64,000 nt of DNA, from the NCBI GenBank assembly GCA_016987375.1, contig PJRA01000524.1:1540691-1604690 (forward strand), in the 5' to 3' direction. Below the pieces are notes generated by a model. The model was given only the letters and a program-made list of their open reading frames with translations. It did not search any database and was not told the origin of the DNA. This DNA is from Brachionus koreanus (lineage: Eukaryota; Rotifera; Eurotatoria; Ploima; Brachionidae). Positions 44,601 to 59,600 of the stretch are shown in pieces. The number at the start of each line of letters is the position of its first letter. Position 1 is the stretch's first letter. The translations under genes were made by a program, and so were the position numbers.

Positions 44601-47600
44601 TTCCATCATAAAATCCGCACCATGATGTCTCAAAATCGCATGTTCCACACTCAGCTTCATCTGATTTATCATCACAATCGGCCTCAAAATTGCACACTTT
44701 GCTCACTGGTATGCATTTAATGCTAGATGTTGATTTGCATTGAAAGAACAGCTGCGGATCGCCGCACACATTAGTTGTTTGAGTCTGAGCTGATGTCGGA
44801 CTTACTGTTGGTAAAGTCAAGCTATTGTCAATAATACAATCAGGTGTAAATGAAATGTCATCTATAGCTATATCACTATATGGACCACTACCGATAACTC
44901 CTTCAATTATGATCTCAAATGGAGACGAAGAGAAAATTTTTATGTCTGCTCGTTCCCAATAATTGCCAACTTCTCTATCTTTAGAAAATAAAAGTTTCTC
45001 ATTACCTATCGATGTTCTTGAGTAAATATTCAAACTTCCCATTGTGTTTCCGAACATATGATAAAAAACTCTCACTTCACATTTACTGCCAGACATTGTA
45101 GATCTAAAAGTTGATGACACAAGACGAGCCTTTTTTCCCTTTTGTACTCCACTTGATTCTACATAAGCATATTGTCCTCGTGAAGTTCCAGTGGTATGAT
45201 CGCGACTTGGACCTGTGTTAAAAGTGGATGTAGAGCCTTTTTTAAGAACCCATTTAAAATCTCCTGTTGAATCGTGATTCCAATCACATAAACCATTCTC
45301 AAAGTCACACTGTGTGTATCCATTACAGTTTAACTCATCTGAATTATCACCACAATCATCAATAAGGTCACACACCTGGCTATTAGCAACACATGCTTTT
45401 CGTTGACAAACAAAATAATCAGTTGGACAAGTTGGTCTTGGAACAGGAAACTGACAATTTATCAATTTCAAGTCATCTATAGCCAAATCATGATCTCTAT
45501 TTGTACTGTATCTATATCCGTCTATTTCAAATTGAAATGAGTTTGTAATTCGGCCAATTGGTATTCGCACATATGTCCATCTATCTCCATAATCACCAAC
45601 AAATTCTTCTAATAAAGTGTATCTTTTACTTTCTAATAAATAAATGCTTAAATCATCAGATTCGCCAAACATATGAAAATAGAATTCAAGTTCACAAGTT
45701 GAACTACATGGCATTAGCTCTTGTTTTAGTCTTAGTGACGCCAGATCATAGTAAAACGAATCACTACTTATGAAATCAAGTTGCATGTAGTGGCCAAACG
45801 GGTTTTTGAGTGTGTTGTCAATACTAGGTCCATTGTTGGAGTTTTGAGCTTGAGTTCGATTCCAAATTAATGAACCGTCACTTACGTCCTCATATTGACA
45901 AGTTGAATTTTCAAAATTACAATCAGCACAAACTCTTTCATCTAGTCCATTTGCGCAATCATTTATAAAATCGCATTTTTTTTCAACTGGTATAAATGAA
46001 CCATCACCGCAAGAAAATTGAGTGCCGGGCTCAGGTGGCAAAGTCACATCAGAACAATTCACATTATACAAATAAATGTCATCAATAGATAAATCCAAAT
46101 TTTTATCACTAAATTTTGCTTCAATGTAAATTTCATAGTTAATGCCTGTTTCAGCAAAGGAAATGGTTGCTCTTTTCCATTTGGGCTCTAGAGCAGATTT
46201 AAAAGAAAACTCAAGGGTTTTGACAGAACTTGGATATAGTTTGCGATAGATATTTAAGCTGCCTGAATTGTTTTGACCATTGAGAGTGTAAAAAAAAGTT
46301 AAACAAGAACCGTTCAGATAATTTTGAGCTAAAACTGTTTCAGAAAAAATGCGAGAAGTTTGATTTGCGGCTTTCATGTCATAGCTCGGATTCATCCACA
46401 AGAAATGTCCATATTTATTATTCAGTGTAGTGTCTACTTGTATACTTGTCTGAGGATAAATTTGGGCAAGCTGTTGACTAGTTATTCTCAATAGATTGAA
46501 TTTATTTGAGGTCTCTTCTTGCCAATTACACAACGAATCTTCAAAAGAACATTGGAGTGGTTTGTTACAAGCTCCACGTGTATCTATGAATATGTCATCA
46601 ATGGCTATGTCACCTGTAAACGATGAGCCAACTATTCCTTCAAAAACAACCTGAAAAAAATAATAATAATTATTAATTTAAATAATAATTCTTGCCAATT
46701 TTAATTTAAATAAATTTTAATAATAATGAAATTTTTTGCTAAAATCTTTTTCTAAAAATGTAAAAGAATTGCTTTGAATTTTCGAAATTAATTATTCCAT
46801 GTTTAAATTTTTTTTCATTAAGAAATAATTAATTTGTCCATCTTGGATTAAAAATAACTTATAGGAAATAATGAAGGTTAGAGTAATAAAAATTTTTTTG
46901 AGCTTTAGCAAGCAATTTTTCAAAAAAAAATTACTTCAAAGTCTTCATATTCTCTTATCGTAATACTTGTAGTTCTCCATTGATTGCCTTGGTTTTTGCT
47001 TATTGACCATATTGGTTTACTTGACAATTGATCAAGTTTTCTTGTATATACATTCAAAGTATCTATTGTTGCTCCATAGGCATGATACCAGAAGCTCAAA
47101 CAAACTCCACTGGGTGTTTTGGTAACTTTGGGTGAAATAAGTCGCGCTTTATCGCCTTTTTTTTGTGGCACTGAAGTTTCAATGTACATATAATGTCCAA
47201 CCGGGGTCAAATATGTGTGATCAAATGAAGGACCTGTTGAAGCGCTAGTTGTTCCAATTTTATTTCTAGTCCATTTAAAGTCTGCAGTAACATCTTGTTG
47301 ATAACCACAAATATCATCAGTTTCAAAATCACAAAATTGTGTTGCAGGACAATCGCCTATAATCAATTTTACTTCATCAATTGCCACATATCCGTCATAA
47401 TAATTGGCCATATCACCTTCGAATTCTATCCATTTGTTTTCTGTTAAATTTTTTGGCACCCTTACATACGCATGACTCCAAGTATCTGCAACATTTCCAA
47501 GTCTTTTCCATAGCTCTATTTTTGTACTTAAACTTCTCAATGCGATTGTAAGACCTGAGTTAATTGGACCGTTCAATTGATACCAAAAATCCAAACAAGT

Positions 47601-50600
47601 GTCTTGATCATAATTTAAATCAGGTGAACGCAAAATAGCAGTTGATAATTGACCATTATAATTTGAATCTATGTAGGCATAGTAACCATATGAGTTTTGT
47701 AAAGTAACATCATTCAACGGTGCTTGGCCAAAAATAGAATTTTGACCATTTTTTCTCGACCATTGGGCATCTGAACTTGTATCTGGTTTCCAATCACAAA
47801 AATCATTTTCAAAATTACAATAAAAATTGAATGGTTTTGCTACTGTAGTGGTAGGTTTAGGTGTAGTTGTTGAATTGAAATACTCACAAGTACCACCATT
47901 CACAAATTCAATATCATCAAGACCAATATTTCCAAAAATTCCATCTTCTTTGGTAGCTTCAAAAATCAAATCAAAATAAAGAGTTGTATTCGGAACAGTG
48001 ACTTGACCTAGCAACCAAAAATTTCCCTTTTCTCCCTAATAGATTATTTATAATTTAAGTTTTTTAAATTATATTTAATTTAAATTACTGAAGTTGACCA
48101 TAGCAAAGTAGCATTTTTGTTCTGGATACGTTGATATACTCTCAAATAGCCAATATCTCTGCCATATAAATGCATATACCATGACAAGCATCCGGAATTC
48201 GGAGATAGAATTGTCTCGGACACTAGCCAGGCTTTTTCGCCTTTTTTCATACTTGATTCTGTGTTTATATAAGCATAATAGCCTTCTACAGTATTTGTAG
48301 AGTGGTCCACTGATGGTCCTGTTGAATAATAAATTCTTCCTTTTCCTCTATACCAGTCAAAATTGTCGCCTTCTTTAGTATTATGATAACCACAGAATTC
48401 GTCTTCAAAATCACATGACGCTTCCTTGAAGCATGCATCATTAGCGATCTCTATATCATCAATTGCTATATCTCTTTTAAATTCAAAATTTATAAGATTT
48501 AAGTACTTTATTTAGAAGCAAAAATAAATACCCTGTGAAAGATCTACCGACAACTCCTTCTAAGACTATTTGAAAATCAGTATCACTTACAACTGTTATG
48601 TGTCCATAGCGCCATTTGTTGCCAAAGTCGGAAGATCTTGTCCAAAGATTTTTGCTCAAAATATTATTTTGTCTAAGCCAAATGTTCAATGAGCCAATTG
48701 AAGAACCATATAAATGATACCAAAATTTAAAGCAGTCTCCGTTTGAACTAGTTCTTGGATAAGTAGGGCTTATAAGTCGTGCTTTTTGTCCAGTTAGTTG
48801 AGGATATGATGTTTCTATGAATACATAATGGCCATTTTGAGATAAAGTAGTACTGAACAAAAAAAAATTATAATTTTCATATTTGAAAATAATCAAATGA
48901 TTACTGATCAAAAGTTGGTCCTGTATTTATAGAGGATGTGACACCTCTGCCTCTTTCCCAAAAAAAATCTCCGGTTGTATCATTTACCCAATCTTTTTAA
49001 ATCAATTTTTTTAAACAAAAAAAAAATTTTTTTAATAAAATTTACTGCAAAATCCTTCCTCAAAATCACATATTTTTGACGGTGGACAATGACCAATTTG
49101 TAAAGAAACTAAAAATTTTTGTTAATTAATAAAAAATAATTTAATAAAATTAAATAGTTACTTTCGTCAACTCCAATATCACCACGATAGCCTCTTCCTG
49201 AAATACCGTCAATTGCTAATTTAAAATCATAAGTTAAATCTTCTGGATTAAGTCTAATATTTTTCAAGAGCCATTTATTCAACTGGGGTCCTGTTTTTTT
49301 GAATATTGAAGTCTCATTTTTATTTTGATTATTGCGCACTACACTTATTATTAAACTTCCAATATCAACACCTTAAAAAAAGAAAATATCAAAATTATAA
49401 ATCTTTAATTTGGTTGCATTAAAATTGTTTATTTTTACCCCACATATGATAATAAAATGTTAAACAATAGCCTTCAGAAGTTGGTTTGCTAATAACTGGA
49501 GAAATTAATCTGGCAGTATCATCTAAAAAAATTTAAATTAAAAGAAAATTAAATGTTTATTTTTTATTTACTTAAACTTGTAAGTGATGTTTCAATATAA
49601 ACATATCCTTTAGTTGAAAGTGCACCATCTTCAGGTCCTGTTCCAGATGAGGAAGTTGATCCTTTGTGCAAAGTCCAATTAAACTTTGTTCCAATTAATT
49701 CGTTTTGCCAATTGCATAAATTGTCTTCAAAATCGCAAGCAACAAGTGCTAACGATTGAATCTGAGGTTGTGCAATAGCTGGCTGAACTTGGCAGGACTC
49801 CCGTCTAATTTCTAAATCGTCTAGAGCCTTTAAAATTTACTTTTAAATTTATTCAAAAGTAACAAAGTAAATTTACTATATCGCCTGTATAACTTGATCC
49901 TACAATGCCCTCGAACATAATTTGAAATTTAGAATTTGATTTAAATGGTGCTAATCCATGATTCCATGTTTGACCTTTTTAAAAAATTTTATTGTTTTCA
50001 TAATTAACTAAAAGTAATTCTAAATTTTAATTAAATAGAAATTACCCATTTCGCCAGATAGAGTCCATAATAAATCTTTATTTGTGCTGCTCAATAAATA
50101 AACATTCAATGTTCCAATTGTCTTGAGAAAAAATTTTTATTTGATTTTTATTTATTTTTAAAGCAAATAATCATACTTTTCCATACATATGATACCAAAA
50201 CAGAATACAACCATCATCATTTATCATAATCGGTTCGCTTAATAAATGTGCTCTCCATCCTTCTTTAGCTGGAAGTGAACTTTCAATATAAACATAATAG
50301 CCTTTGGTTAAAATATTTAATTAATTGTAAATAGAAATTAAAAATTATTAAATTAAAAAACCTTTAATATTAGCTAAAGTGTGATCAAGAGATGGTCCAG
50401 TGCTAGCTGATGTAGTCGCTCCATTTTCCAGTCTCCAGTCAAATTCATCAGTATCATTTACGTTAATCCAATTGCACAAATCTTGATTGTCAAAATCGCA
50501 AATATTTCCACTATGTGAACAAGATTGATTTCTCAAAATAATATCATCCAAAGCAACTAGACCATTTGATGGATTGTAGCCAACAATCGCTTCAAATACA

Positions 50601-53600
50601 ATGCTGTAATCGATCAATTTTTTCACATTAACTTCACCTTTCCACCAGTAATTTGAGTGGTCATAATTACGGGACCATATTATGCTAGTAGTACTAACTG
50701 TGTTTGTTTGAGCTTTAACATTCAGAGTTATTGAATCTGTGTCTTGTAAAAAGAAATAAAATTCCAAACAACGAGCCGACTCGTTTTGGAACGAACTGCT
50801 CAAAGCCGGAAATACTTTACTAGTCATAGTAGCTGAATTGTTCAATTTAAAACCAGTTGATCTGGCATATACATAGCCACTGCCAATGCCATCAGATGTA
50901 TGATCATTTATAGGCAATGGACTAGCTCTTGGATCATTTCTTTGTGGCAAATAAAGCTCCCATTTAAAGTTAGAAGACGCATTAAATGAATAGCCGCATG
51001 AATCGGATGAAAATGTGCACAATTGATCCAAATCAGAGCCGTCTTTGCACTCACCATCTGTAAAAAATACATCATCTATGCCAAAAATGTCCGAATCAGA
51101 TGCGAATTCAACTGATGTCAATTCCATTAGGACTTTGTATGAAGAGCCCGATTTTACTGTGACTCTACCTAGTCGCCAAAAATCAGCATTTGAACCAGAT
51201 CTTGTCCATATTGGATATCCTAATTGTTGATTAGTTAATTTAACATATAAATTAAATTTATAGTCTACATTTGATGCAAAATAATAATAAAATTCCATGC
51301 ATTGAGTTTTATTGAAAAAATTATTAGTTTCCAATCGAGCAATGTCTGTTTTTCGTTTTCCAGCAGCATTGGCAAATATGTACCATCCATTAGCTGAAGA
51401 AAGTGTATGATCAGCTTCAATTGGTCCAGTTATTTGATTTCCGAGAATACCCTGTGATCTTGTCCAGTTATAATTACTTTCAGTGCTTGGTGTCCAAATG
51501 CATAAATTGGTCTCAAAATTGCAATCATTTGGGCCAGTTGGTTGGTTTGTAGTAGTTGTAGTAGTTGTCGTTTTAGTTGTTAAAATATAAGCTGGATCAG
51601 CATTAAAAGGAATAGTGCTACACGGTCTTTCAATAAAATCCAAATCATCTATAGCTATGTCTGAAGTAATTCCATTTCCTCTTACTGCTTCAATTTCAAT
51701 TCTAAAAGAACTAACTGAATTGATATTCACTTGACCATTAAGCCATACATCTCCTTTGTTTCCACTTTGACTCCATATTAAATTAGAAATATTTGATGAG
51801 TTTGTATAGAGATTTAATGTTCCCATACCATTACCATACATATGATACCAAAAATCCATGCACAAACCGTATGTTGGGGTCGGCAAGAACAATGTGCTTT
51901 CTAAGATGGCTCGATTTCCTTTAACAATTGGTGAACTGGCTTCGATAAACAAATATGATCCACTAGGATTTGCTAGTGTATGATCAAAACTTGAAAAAAA
52001 AAATTTTTTTTTTAATTTTTAAATATTATCTAAATAATTTTACCTTGGTCCAGTTAAAGAAGATGCAGTTTTAACACTACCAAACTCCCAATCAAATTCA
52101 TCTCTTCCATCATCTATATTTATGTAAAAACAATAGTCGTCACCTTCAAAAGTACAAGAACCAAATGATGGACAAACACCAATTTGTAATTTAATATCAT
52201 CAAGAGCCATTAAGGTCCTAGATCCTTCAATTCGTTCACCCTCAAAGATTACTGAAAAATTTTTATAGTCTAAAACTTTGTTAATAGTTAATTGACCCAT
52301 GTTCCAAATTTTTCCAACATTTTCTCCAAACCTCCACAATAATCCTTTTTTTTCTCCGGCTTTTAAATAAATATTTAATTTGCCCATGTCAGCTCCAAAC
52401 ATATGATAGTACCAAGAAAGACAATATCCTTCTTGTATGAATGGAAATATTGGAGACTCTAATCCAGCTTTGTCTCCATTTAATTTTGAATAAGCATCAA
52501 AAAGCATATAAAATCCCGATGATGATGAAGTCTTGAAAAATTTTAAGACAATTCCGAAATTATTCAAATAAGATTGAATCTTACTGTATGATCAATATTT
52601 GGTCCAGTAGTGACAAAATAATTTTTGTTTGTGCGAGTCCAATTAAACTTGCCCTGTGGATCATTTTGAAAGCCGCACAAATCTTTTTCAAAATCACAAT
52701 CTAATAAACCATTTGATTGACAGTACCCATCTGTTATTGCTATATCGTCCAGGGATATATCTCCCTTTAATAGAAACATTAATAAAATTTAGTTATGACT
52801 TATTAATTTATTTATTGAAAAAAAGGGCCTGACCGGGGATCGAACCCGGAGCCTCTCGCACCCAAAGCGAGAATCATACCACTAGACCATCAGGCCTTGC
52901 TTTCAATTTTAATTTAAGAACAAAATATTTTGAAACTAATTTATAGTATTAAATTTTTTTTTGATTAATACATAGAATTATAAACACTTGAAAAAAAAAT
53001 TTTCTTAAATAATTGCCGATAAATTTTTTTGAAGAATTTTGGCTATGCAATCATTAAATTAAAGAAAAAATTGATGAAATGAAATTTTTTTTAAGAATCA
53101 AAATATTTAAGGCCTGATGGTCTAGTGGTATGATTCTCGCTTTGGGTGCGAGAGGCTCCGGGTTCGATCCCCGGTCAGGCCCTTTTTTTTATCAAAGAAT
53201 CAAAATATGCTTACATTAAATCCATTTCCACGGCGGGCTTCAAATAGAACTCTAAACAAGGTCGGAGAATCTAAATTAACTTTTCCATTAAACCACTTGT
53301 TTCCTTGATTTCCAGTTTTTGACCAAATAATTGACTCATTTCCACTTGTTTCGGACTTAATCAGCACATTCAATGTATCTATATGAACTCCTCTCATATG
53401 ATAGTAAAATGACAAACAACTTATTGTTGGATTTCCAGCAAGAGGTAATGATTCTAATCTTGCAGTATCATTTTGTTTTGCTGGAACAGAAGTCTCAATA
53501 TAAATGAACCAACCTTCACTTGTTCCGAGTCTTTAGAAAATTTATTTATTTAAAATAAATATGATTTTTTTAAAATATGAAAAATTTTACGTATGGTCTA

Positions 53601-56600
53601 CATCGGCACCAGTTTCAACACTTGAAGTTTTTCCTTTGGTTCGAGTCCAATTCATCGCAAGTCTAAAGTCATTTTTCCAGTTGCAATAATCATTTTCAAA
53701 AGTACAGTCATATACAGATGGGATAGGTGTTGTAACTGGAAATTTTGTAGTAGTTGAAGTGCTTGTTGGAATCGGTAGACCTGTTCCAGGATCAGCTGAT
53801 GGCGGGGAGACTGAACAAAATTGCGATTCTTTAATTATAATATCATCAAGACCAATAGAGCTTTGTCTAGATCCACTTGTGCCTTCAATTTCAATAGCAT
53901 ATTCATTTTGAATATAAAATCCAAATGAACCATAATTCCAATCAGTTGATGGGTTGTCATAAGCGCCTTCTTTCCAAACCAATGTCCTAGTATTTGTTCT
54001 TAAATTTTTGACATAGAATTCAATTTTTCCTGTGGAGACTCCTGATACATAGTACCAAAATGTAATACAACGACCTCTAATTGAAGTCGGTGTGTCGAAA
54101 ACTTCACTAGTCAATACAGCTTTATTACCACTTGAACCTGATTCCACATAAATATATTTTCCATAAGAACCATAGCTAAACAAATTAAATAAATTGATTA
54201 AAATTTTTTATAAGTCTTGAATTATTTGAAAACCTGTGATCATTTAAAGGTCTAAAAGGATCATTAACATCACCGCTATCCAATACCCAGCTAACAACCG
54301 ATGAATTAGTAATCAATGACCATGAGCAGAAGCCATTTTCAAAATCGCAATCCCCAGAAGGCAAACATGATCCGTCTCTAATAAAAACATCATCTAGATA
54401 TACATTAAAATTTGTGCCTGGCTTAGTTGATGCAACGTATTCTTCAAAAATGACTTGATATGGAGTGTTGGTAATTGCATGTCCCAGAGAAACTTGCGCT
54501 AAATGCCAAATATCGCCTGCTGTGTTCACAAATGGTTCAGTCCATAGCGGAAAGCCTAAAGATGATTCAGGCTCAGATGAAAATTTTGCATAGATGTTTA
54601 GAGAACCGATTGATGAAGGACTGTGAAAGTAATAAAATTCAACACATTGTTCAGAATTCGGATTAACAACATTAGATGCCAATAAACCCTATTTAAAAAT
54701 TAATTAATATTTTCTCCAAGATTAAATGAAAAAAAAACTTTTTGAATTTGATTTGATGATGTTCCTGTGATGTACATAAAATTTCCAAATGCTGAACCAG
54801 TGGAACTTTTTTAAAATTTTAAAATTTAAAATTTTTGATAAATGAATTTTTAATTTTTTTTATTTACTGATCTATAGAAGGGCCTTGAGTACTAGACGGA
54901 GTGCCTCTTTGCCATCTGATATTCCCAGAATTCAAATTTGCATAACCACACAAATCATCCTGCTCAAAATCACAAAATCGGTTTGATTTAAGAGGACATT
55001 CATTTAAGAGTCGAATGTCATCAATAGCTATTACGCCCAAGGACACTCCTACAATTCCTTCAATAACTATTTGATAGCTGCTTTGCATATTTTTTATTCG
55101 AAGTTCTCCTCTTTTCCAGCCTTGACCTTGATTTCTAACTCTGGTCCATTTCGGAGTACCAAGTTGGCCATTTTGTTTCAAATAAACATTTAAAGCATTG
55201 ATATCAGACCCATATGCGTGGTAATAGAATTCTTAAAAAAAATAGTTTAATTAAAATTTCTATTAAACTTAAATTTAATTTTTTTTTTTTCTTCAAATAA
55301 ATTATTTAAATATTCTCAAGATTTAAAATCAAAATATACCAAAACATCTATCAGTAATATCGTTAACCGAGGCTGACTGAATACGAAATCTGGAATTAGC
55401 ACGTTTTAATGGCTTAAATAATTTAATGTAAAAAACTATTATTTTTATTAGAAAAAAATAATAATTACATTAATTCGTATATAGTAACCACTTTTATTTT
55501 GATAAGTATGATCTACATTTGGTGCTAAAAGGAAAAATAATTTAGGAAAAAATTGAGCAAAATAAATATTTATTTTACCAGAAGAATAACCAGATAAAGA
55601 TGCTTGCACTCTAACCCATTCGTAATCACCAGAAGTATCATTAGTCCATGAACAAAAATCCATTTCAAAATTACAGTCGAATTCACTTTGAGAGTTCCAT
55701 GTATAGGTCGAAGTTGATGTTGTTGGCGGTAGTGTAGTGGTAAACAAAGTTGTTGCTGGTGTTGTGGTTCCGCCAGGGTTAGCATTAGTTGGATAAACAT
55801 TGCAATTAGCCGATGGCAAAATTTCAATATCATCTAGAGCAATGTCACCTAAAGAAGTTCCTCTAATACCTTCCAAAATAATTGTATGAGCCGCATTTTC
55901 GGTATAAGATAATCGACCCTCATTCCAGTCATAGCCTTGAGAATTCTTTAATGTCCACAAAAGTTGTTTTTCTCTAGTATCCAATCGAAATTTCCAAACA
56001 TTTAATGTTACCATATTGTTACTAACAGAAGCTCTCATATGATACCAAAATCGGACACACTTTGGAGCACTGCTTCCTTGAACAATTTCACTTTCAAGTT
56101 GGCCTTTCCAATTAGCTTGAGCTGGAGATTGAGTATCTAAAATTAAAATAAATTAAAACAAGAAATAAAATAATTATTTTTACTTAGAATGGCATAGTAT
56201 CCATCCGATGTTCCGAAAGTATGGTCATAATTTGGTCCAGTGTATAAATTTGGACCATATCCTTTACGAACAACCCAATTTAATTCCGATCCATTCAAAT
56301 TTCTGTATTCACATAGAGAACCATCTTCAAAATTGCAATCTCCTGGATTTGGACAAGCTCCTCTTGTTATTCTTATATCATCAATAGCTATTATTCCTTT
56401 TGGATTTGAACCAGTACCTTTTACAACTTCAATTACTGCTTGCCATGTATTACTTGGACTAAAAACGGTTGCTTGAGCCACTTGCCAACTAAAAAATCAA
56501 TATAAATATTAGTTCATATTTTTATGGAACATATTCTTAAAATTCTTAGAAAATTTATAAAATATTTTAAAATAAAAATGGAAATTGAATAAAATCGGAT

Positions 56601-59600
56601 CAAAATTAACAATTAAAAATAGCTTAATTAAAAAAATTTAAAAATTTTACCTATTTTCAGTGTAACCTGAAATTGACCATAAAGGTGATCCCAAATTATC
56701 AGCACTTTTAGAATAAACATTTATTTTATCCATGTTATTTTCTAAAAAATTAATTAGTTTTATTAAAATTTGAAAATTTCTAATAAAAATTTTATTACGA
56801 TCGGTGTAGTAATAGAAATGGACACAAGATCCGCTTGTTCGTTCGATGACATGAGATATTAGACGGCTTTTTTGATTTAAGCTCTTGTCCGAAGTCAAAA
56901 CATAAGCAAATGATCCCTGATCTGTTCCATATGTGTGCTAAATATAAATTATTGTTAAACTAATTTTAAAAAAAATATTATTTTTATTACATCAACTATT
57001 TGAATAGAATTGGAAGTGCCCAGAGAAGATCCGTTTCCTAGAGCCCAATTAAAATCTGATGTAGGATCATTGATAAAATCACAAAAATCATCATTTTCAA
57101 AATCACATAAATCAACAGCCATGCAAGTTCCATTTATGACAATTATATCATCAATGGCTACAAAACCCTATTTAAATAAAAGTTAAAGACTTTTTTTTTT
57201 AATTTGTTTAAATTTATTTTACATCAAATTGAAAATTTTTCACTCCGAAGTCAAGTCTAAATTGAAATTGAGAAGACAAAGAATTTTTATAGTTAATTTG
57301 GGCAAATTTCCAATTAGAACTAGAAGTTGTCTTGGTGGTCCAAAGTGTATATGAATAAGAACTTGATTTTCTCGAAACTGATAAACTTGCAGTCTTGATA
57401 AAAAAATTACTTATTTTTAAGAAAAATAATAGAATTAAATTTACTTCAGATCCTCTCATAAAGTACCAAAATTGAAGACAAGCTGTAAAATTAATAATTG
57501 GCGACTCAAAATAACCATTGGTATATGGTGAATAATTTTTGATAATTGGGCTAATAAATGAGCCGACATTTGTGCCTAAAGTATGATCAGTGCTTGGGCC
57601 ATTAATGGCTGCTGATGCATTCAAAACAACCCAATTGATGTAGCTATTCAAAGGGTTTGATTGTTTCCATTTACAATTACTTTCAAAATCACAGTCAAGA
57701 TCTTTTAAATGTGGTGGAACATTTGGTGTTATTGTTGTTGACACAATTCCAGGAGTTGTCAAAATAGCAGTTGCTTCAATTGGAACAAAATTACAAACTC
57801 CAGTCGATGGTTTTAAGATTATATCATCAATTCCAACAAAATTATTGCCATCAGAACCTGCATATCCATCGATGTAAACCCTATATGTGTCTTTAGTTGA
57901 AAAATAAAGTTGACCAAAATTCCATCTAGAAACTACGGCTCGAGTATCTCTCAATGACCAAAGATTTAATACTGATTTGTTATATTCAGCTAAGCTAATT
58001 GTTAAATTGACTCCTGAGCCACCATTAAAGAAGTAATAGAATGAAAGACATGATCCACTTGAACTAGTTGGTGGCATATTCTCAGACAAAATTCGTGAAA
58101 AGTGGTTGATTATTTTGCCATTGGAGAGCATAAAGTGTCCTGTTAAATCTCCAAATGTGTTGTCTGCAATTAGACCAAAATTTGTTTGATCATTGGAAGA
58201 TTTAACTTGCCAGTCAAAATTATCATTTGGTATTTTTACATTCGTCCAAGAACAAAATTCATATTCAGAATTTTCAAAATCGCAATCAAATGGCTGAGTA
58301 CATGAATTTTGAGACATGTAAACATCATCAATCGCCTTTTCAAAAATAAAATATACACATTTGCATTTTATATTAAAATATTTTCTTAAATAGATATGAT
58401 TTTTTTCTAATTATTTATAAAACTTCAAAAAAAAACAAGATTCAAAGAGAAATTTTTTTCTGTTTTAAAAAAAAAATTGATTAACTTACAACATCTCCTT
58501 TATAGGATCTGCCAACAATCCCCTCAAAAATGATTCTAAAATCATCCGAATAATCTGTTGGAACCCTGGCCAAAAACCAAGAATCACCTTGATCTCTATT
58601 AATGGTCCACAATAAATTTCTTGGCTTGTTTGTTTGATTTTTTTGAATCTCAGAATAAACATTTAAAGATGCAACATCTTTTCCGTATGCATGATACCAA
58701 AAATAAAGACACTTTCCATCGCTAAAGCTTTGGATTGGCGAAATAAGCCTTGCTTTCTGATTATACAATTGAGGTGCTGATGTTTCAATGAACATATAGA
58801 AACCAAAGCCAGTTCCAGTACTTACATCAATTGATGGTCCAGTTTGAACAGAAATAGTTGATCCTTTATTTCTTGCCCAGTTAAAATCTGCCTTTGGATC
58901 AGGTTGGTATCCACATATGTGGTCTTCTTCAAAATCACAGCTAACTGAACTAAAATCTGCATCCTCACAACTTCCAAAATTGAATCCAAAATCATCTAAA
59001 AAATATTATTATTAGTAAGAAAGTCTAATTTGAAAAATATAAAATACCTAGGGCTATATCTCCTGCTGACAACGAATTAGCATATCCTTCAATTATAAAA
59101 TTGCTAGCCGACTGATTTCCTCCATCAAATTGAACATGGGCCAAATTCCAATGGTTTCCGTGACTATTTTTCATGGTCCAAATAGCAGGAGACTGTGAAA
59201 AACTTCCATCAGAATTTTTAATCCTCAAATAAACTGACAATACACCAACACTGCTTCCATACATATAATACCTTGAATAATTAAGTTTAAAAAATAATTT
59301 TTCAATTTTAATTTATTTAAATTTTTTTTACCAAAATCGTAGACACTGCTTTATATTTCCGTCAATTGTTGGACTTACAAGTTTTGATCGATCTGTTGTT
59401 CCTGAGCCCCAACCCCAGCCCCAATAATCATAATAATCCTCATCGGATTCAAAGAAAATATAATAAGAATCATTTTTTCCATAAGTACTAGAAAAAAAAG
59501 TTGGAATTTTTAATATACAATTTGGGAAAATAATTTATACTGATCGACTTTTGGGCCTCCATATGTTTTTCCTGTTTTTCTAAGCCATTTGGTTGTCGAG

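Larger units (their letters stand above)
46935..58335 (-). other. Giant receptor block B: MAM 9-26, no LDLa
   Basis: Twenty-eight exons: 58335-57445, 57393-57223, 57167-56991, 56937-56799, 56751-56651, 56488-56184, 56136-55580, 55524-55469, 55412-55340, 55231-54868, 54805-54739, 54688-54234, 54175-53591, 53530-53215, 52764-52584, 52531-52044, 51989-50362, 50301-50177, 50121-50046, 49974-49877, 49827-49572, 49524-49439, 49371-49162, 49108-49046, 48992-48905, 48852-48532, 48473-48089, 48035-46935. Short Thr-rich linkers occur after MAM 9, 12, 15, 18 and 24 (for example [15 protein letters not shown]). Intron 52765-53214 holds two tRNA genes. Confidence 0.82.

Noticed and set aside
32650..46533. 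Plus-strand and alternate-frame open frames of 60-100 codons across the MAM exons
   Set aside because: They lie antisense or out of frame to long conserved MAM/LDLa coding sequence, have no family resemblance and share no splice logic.
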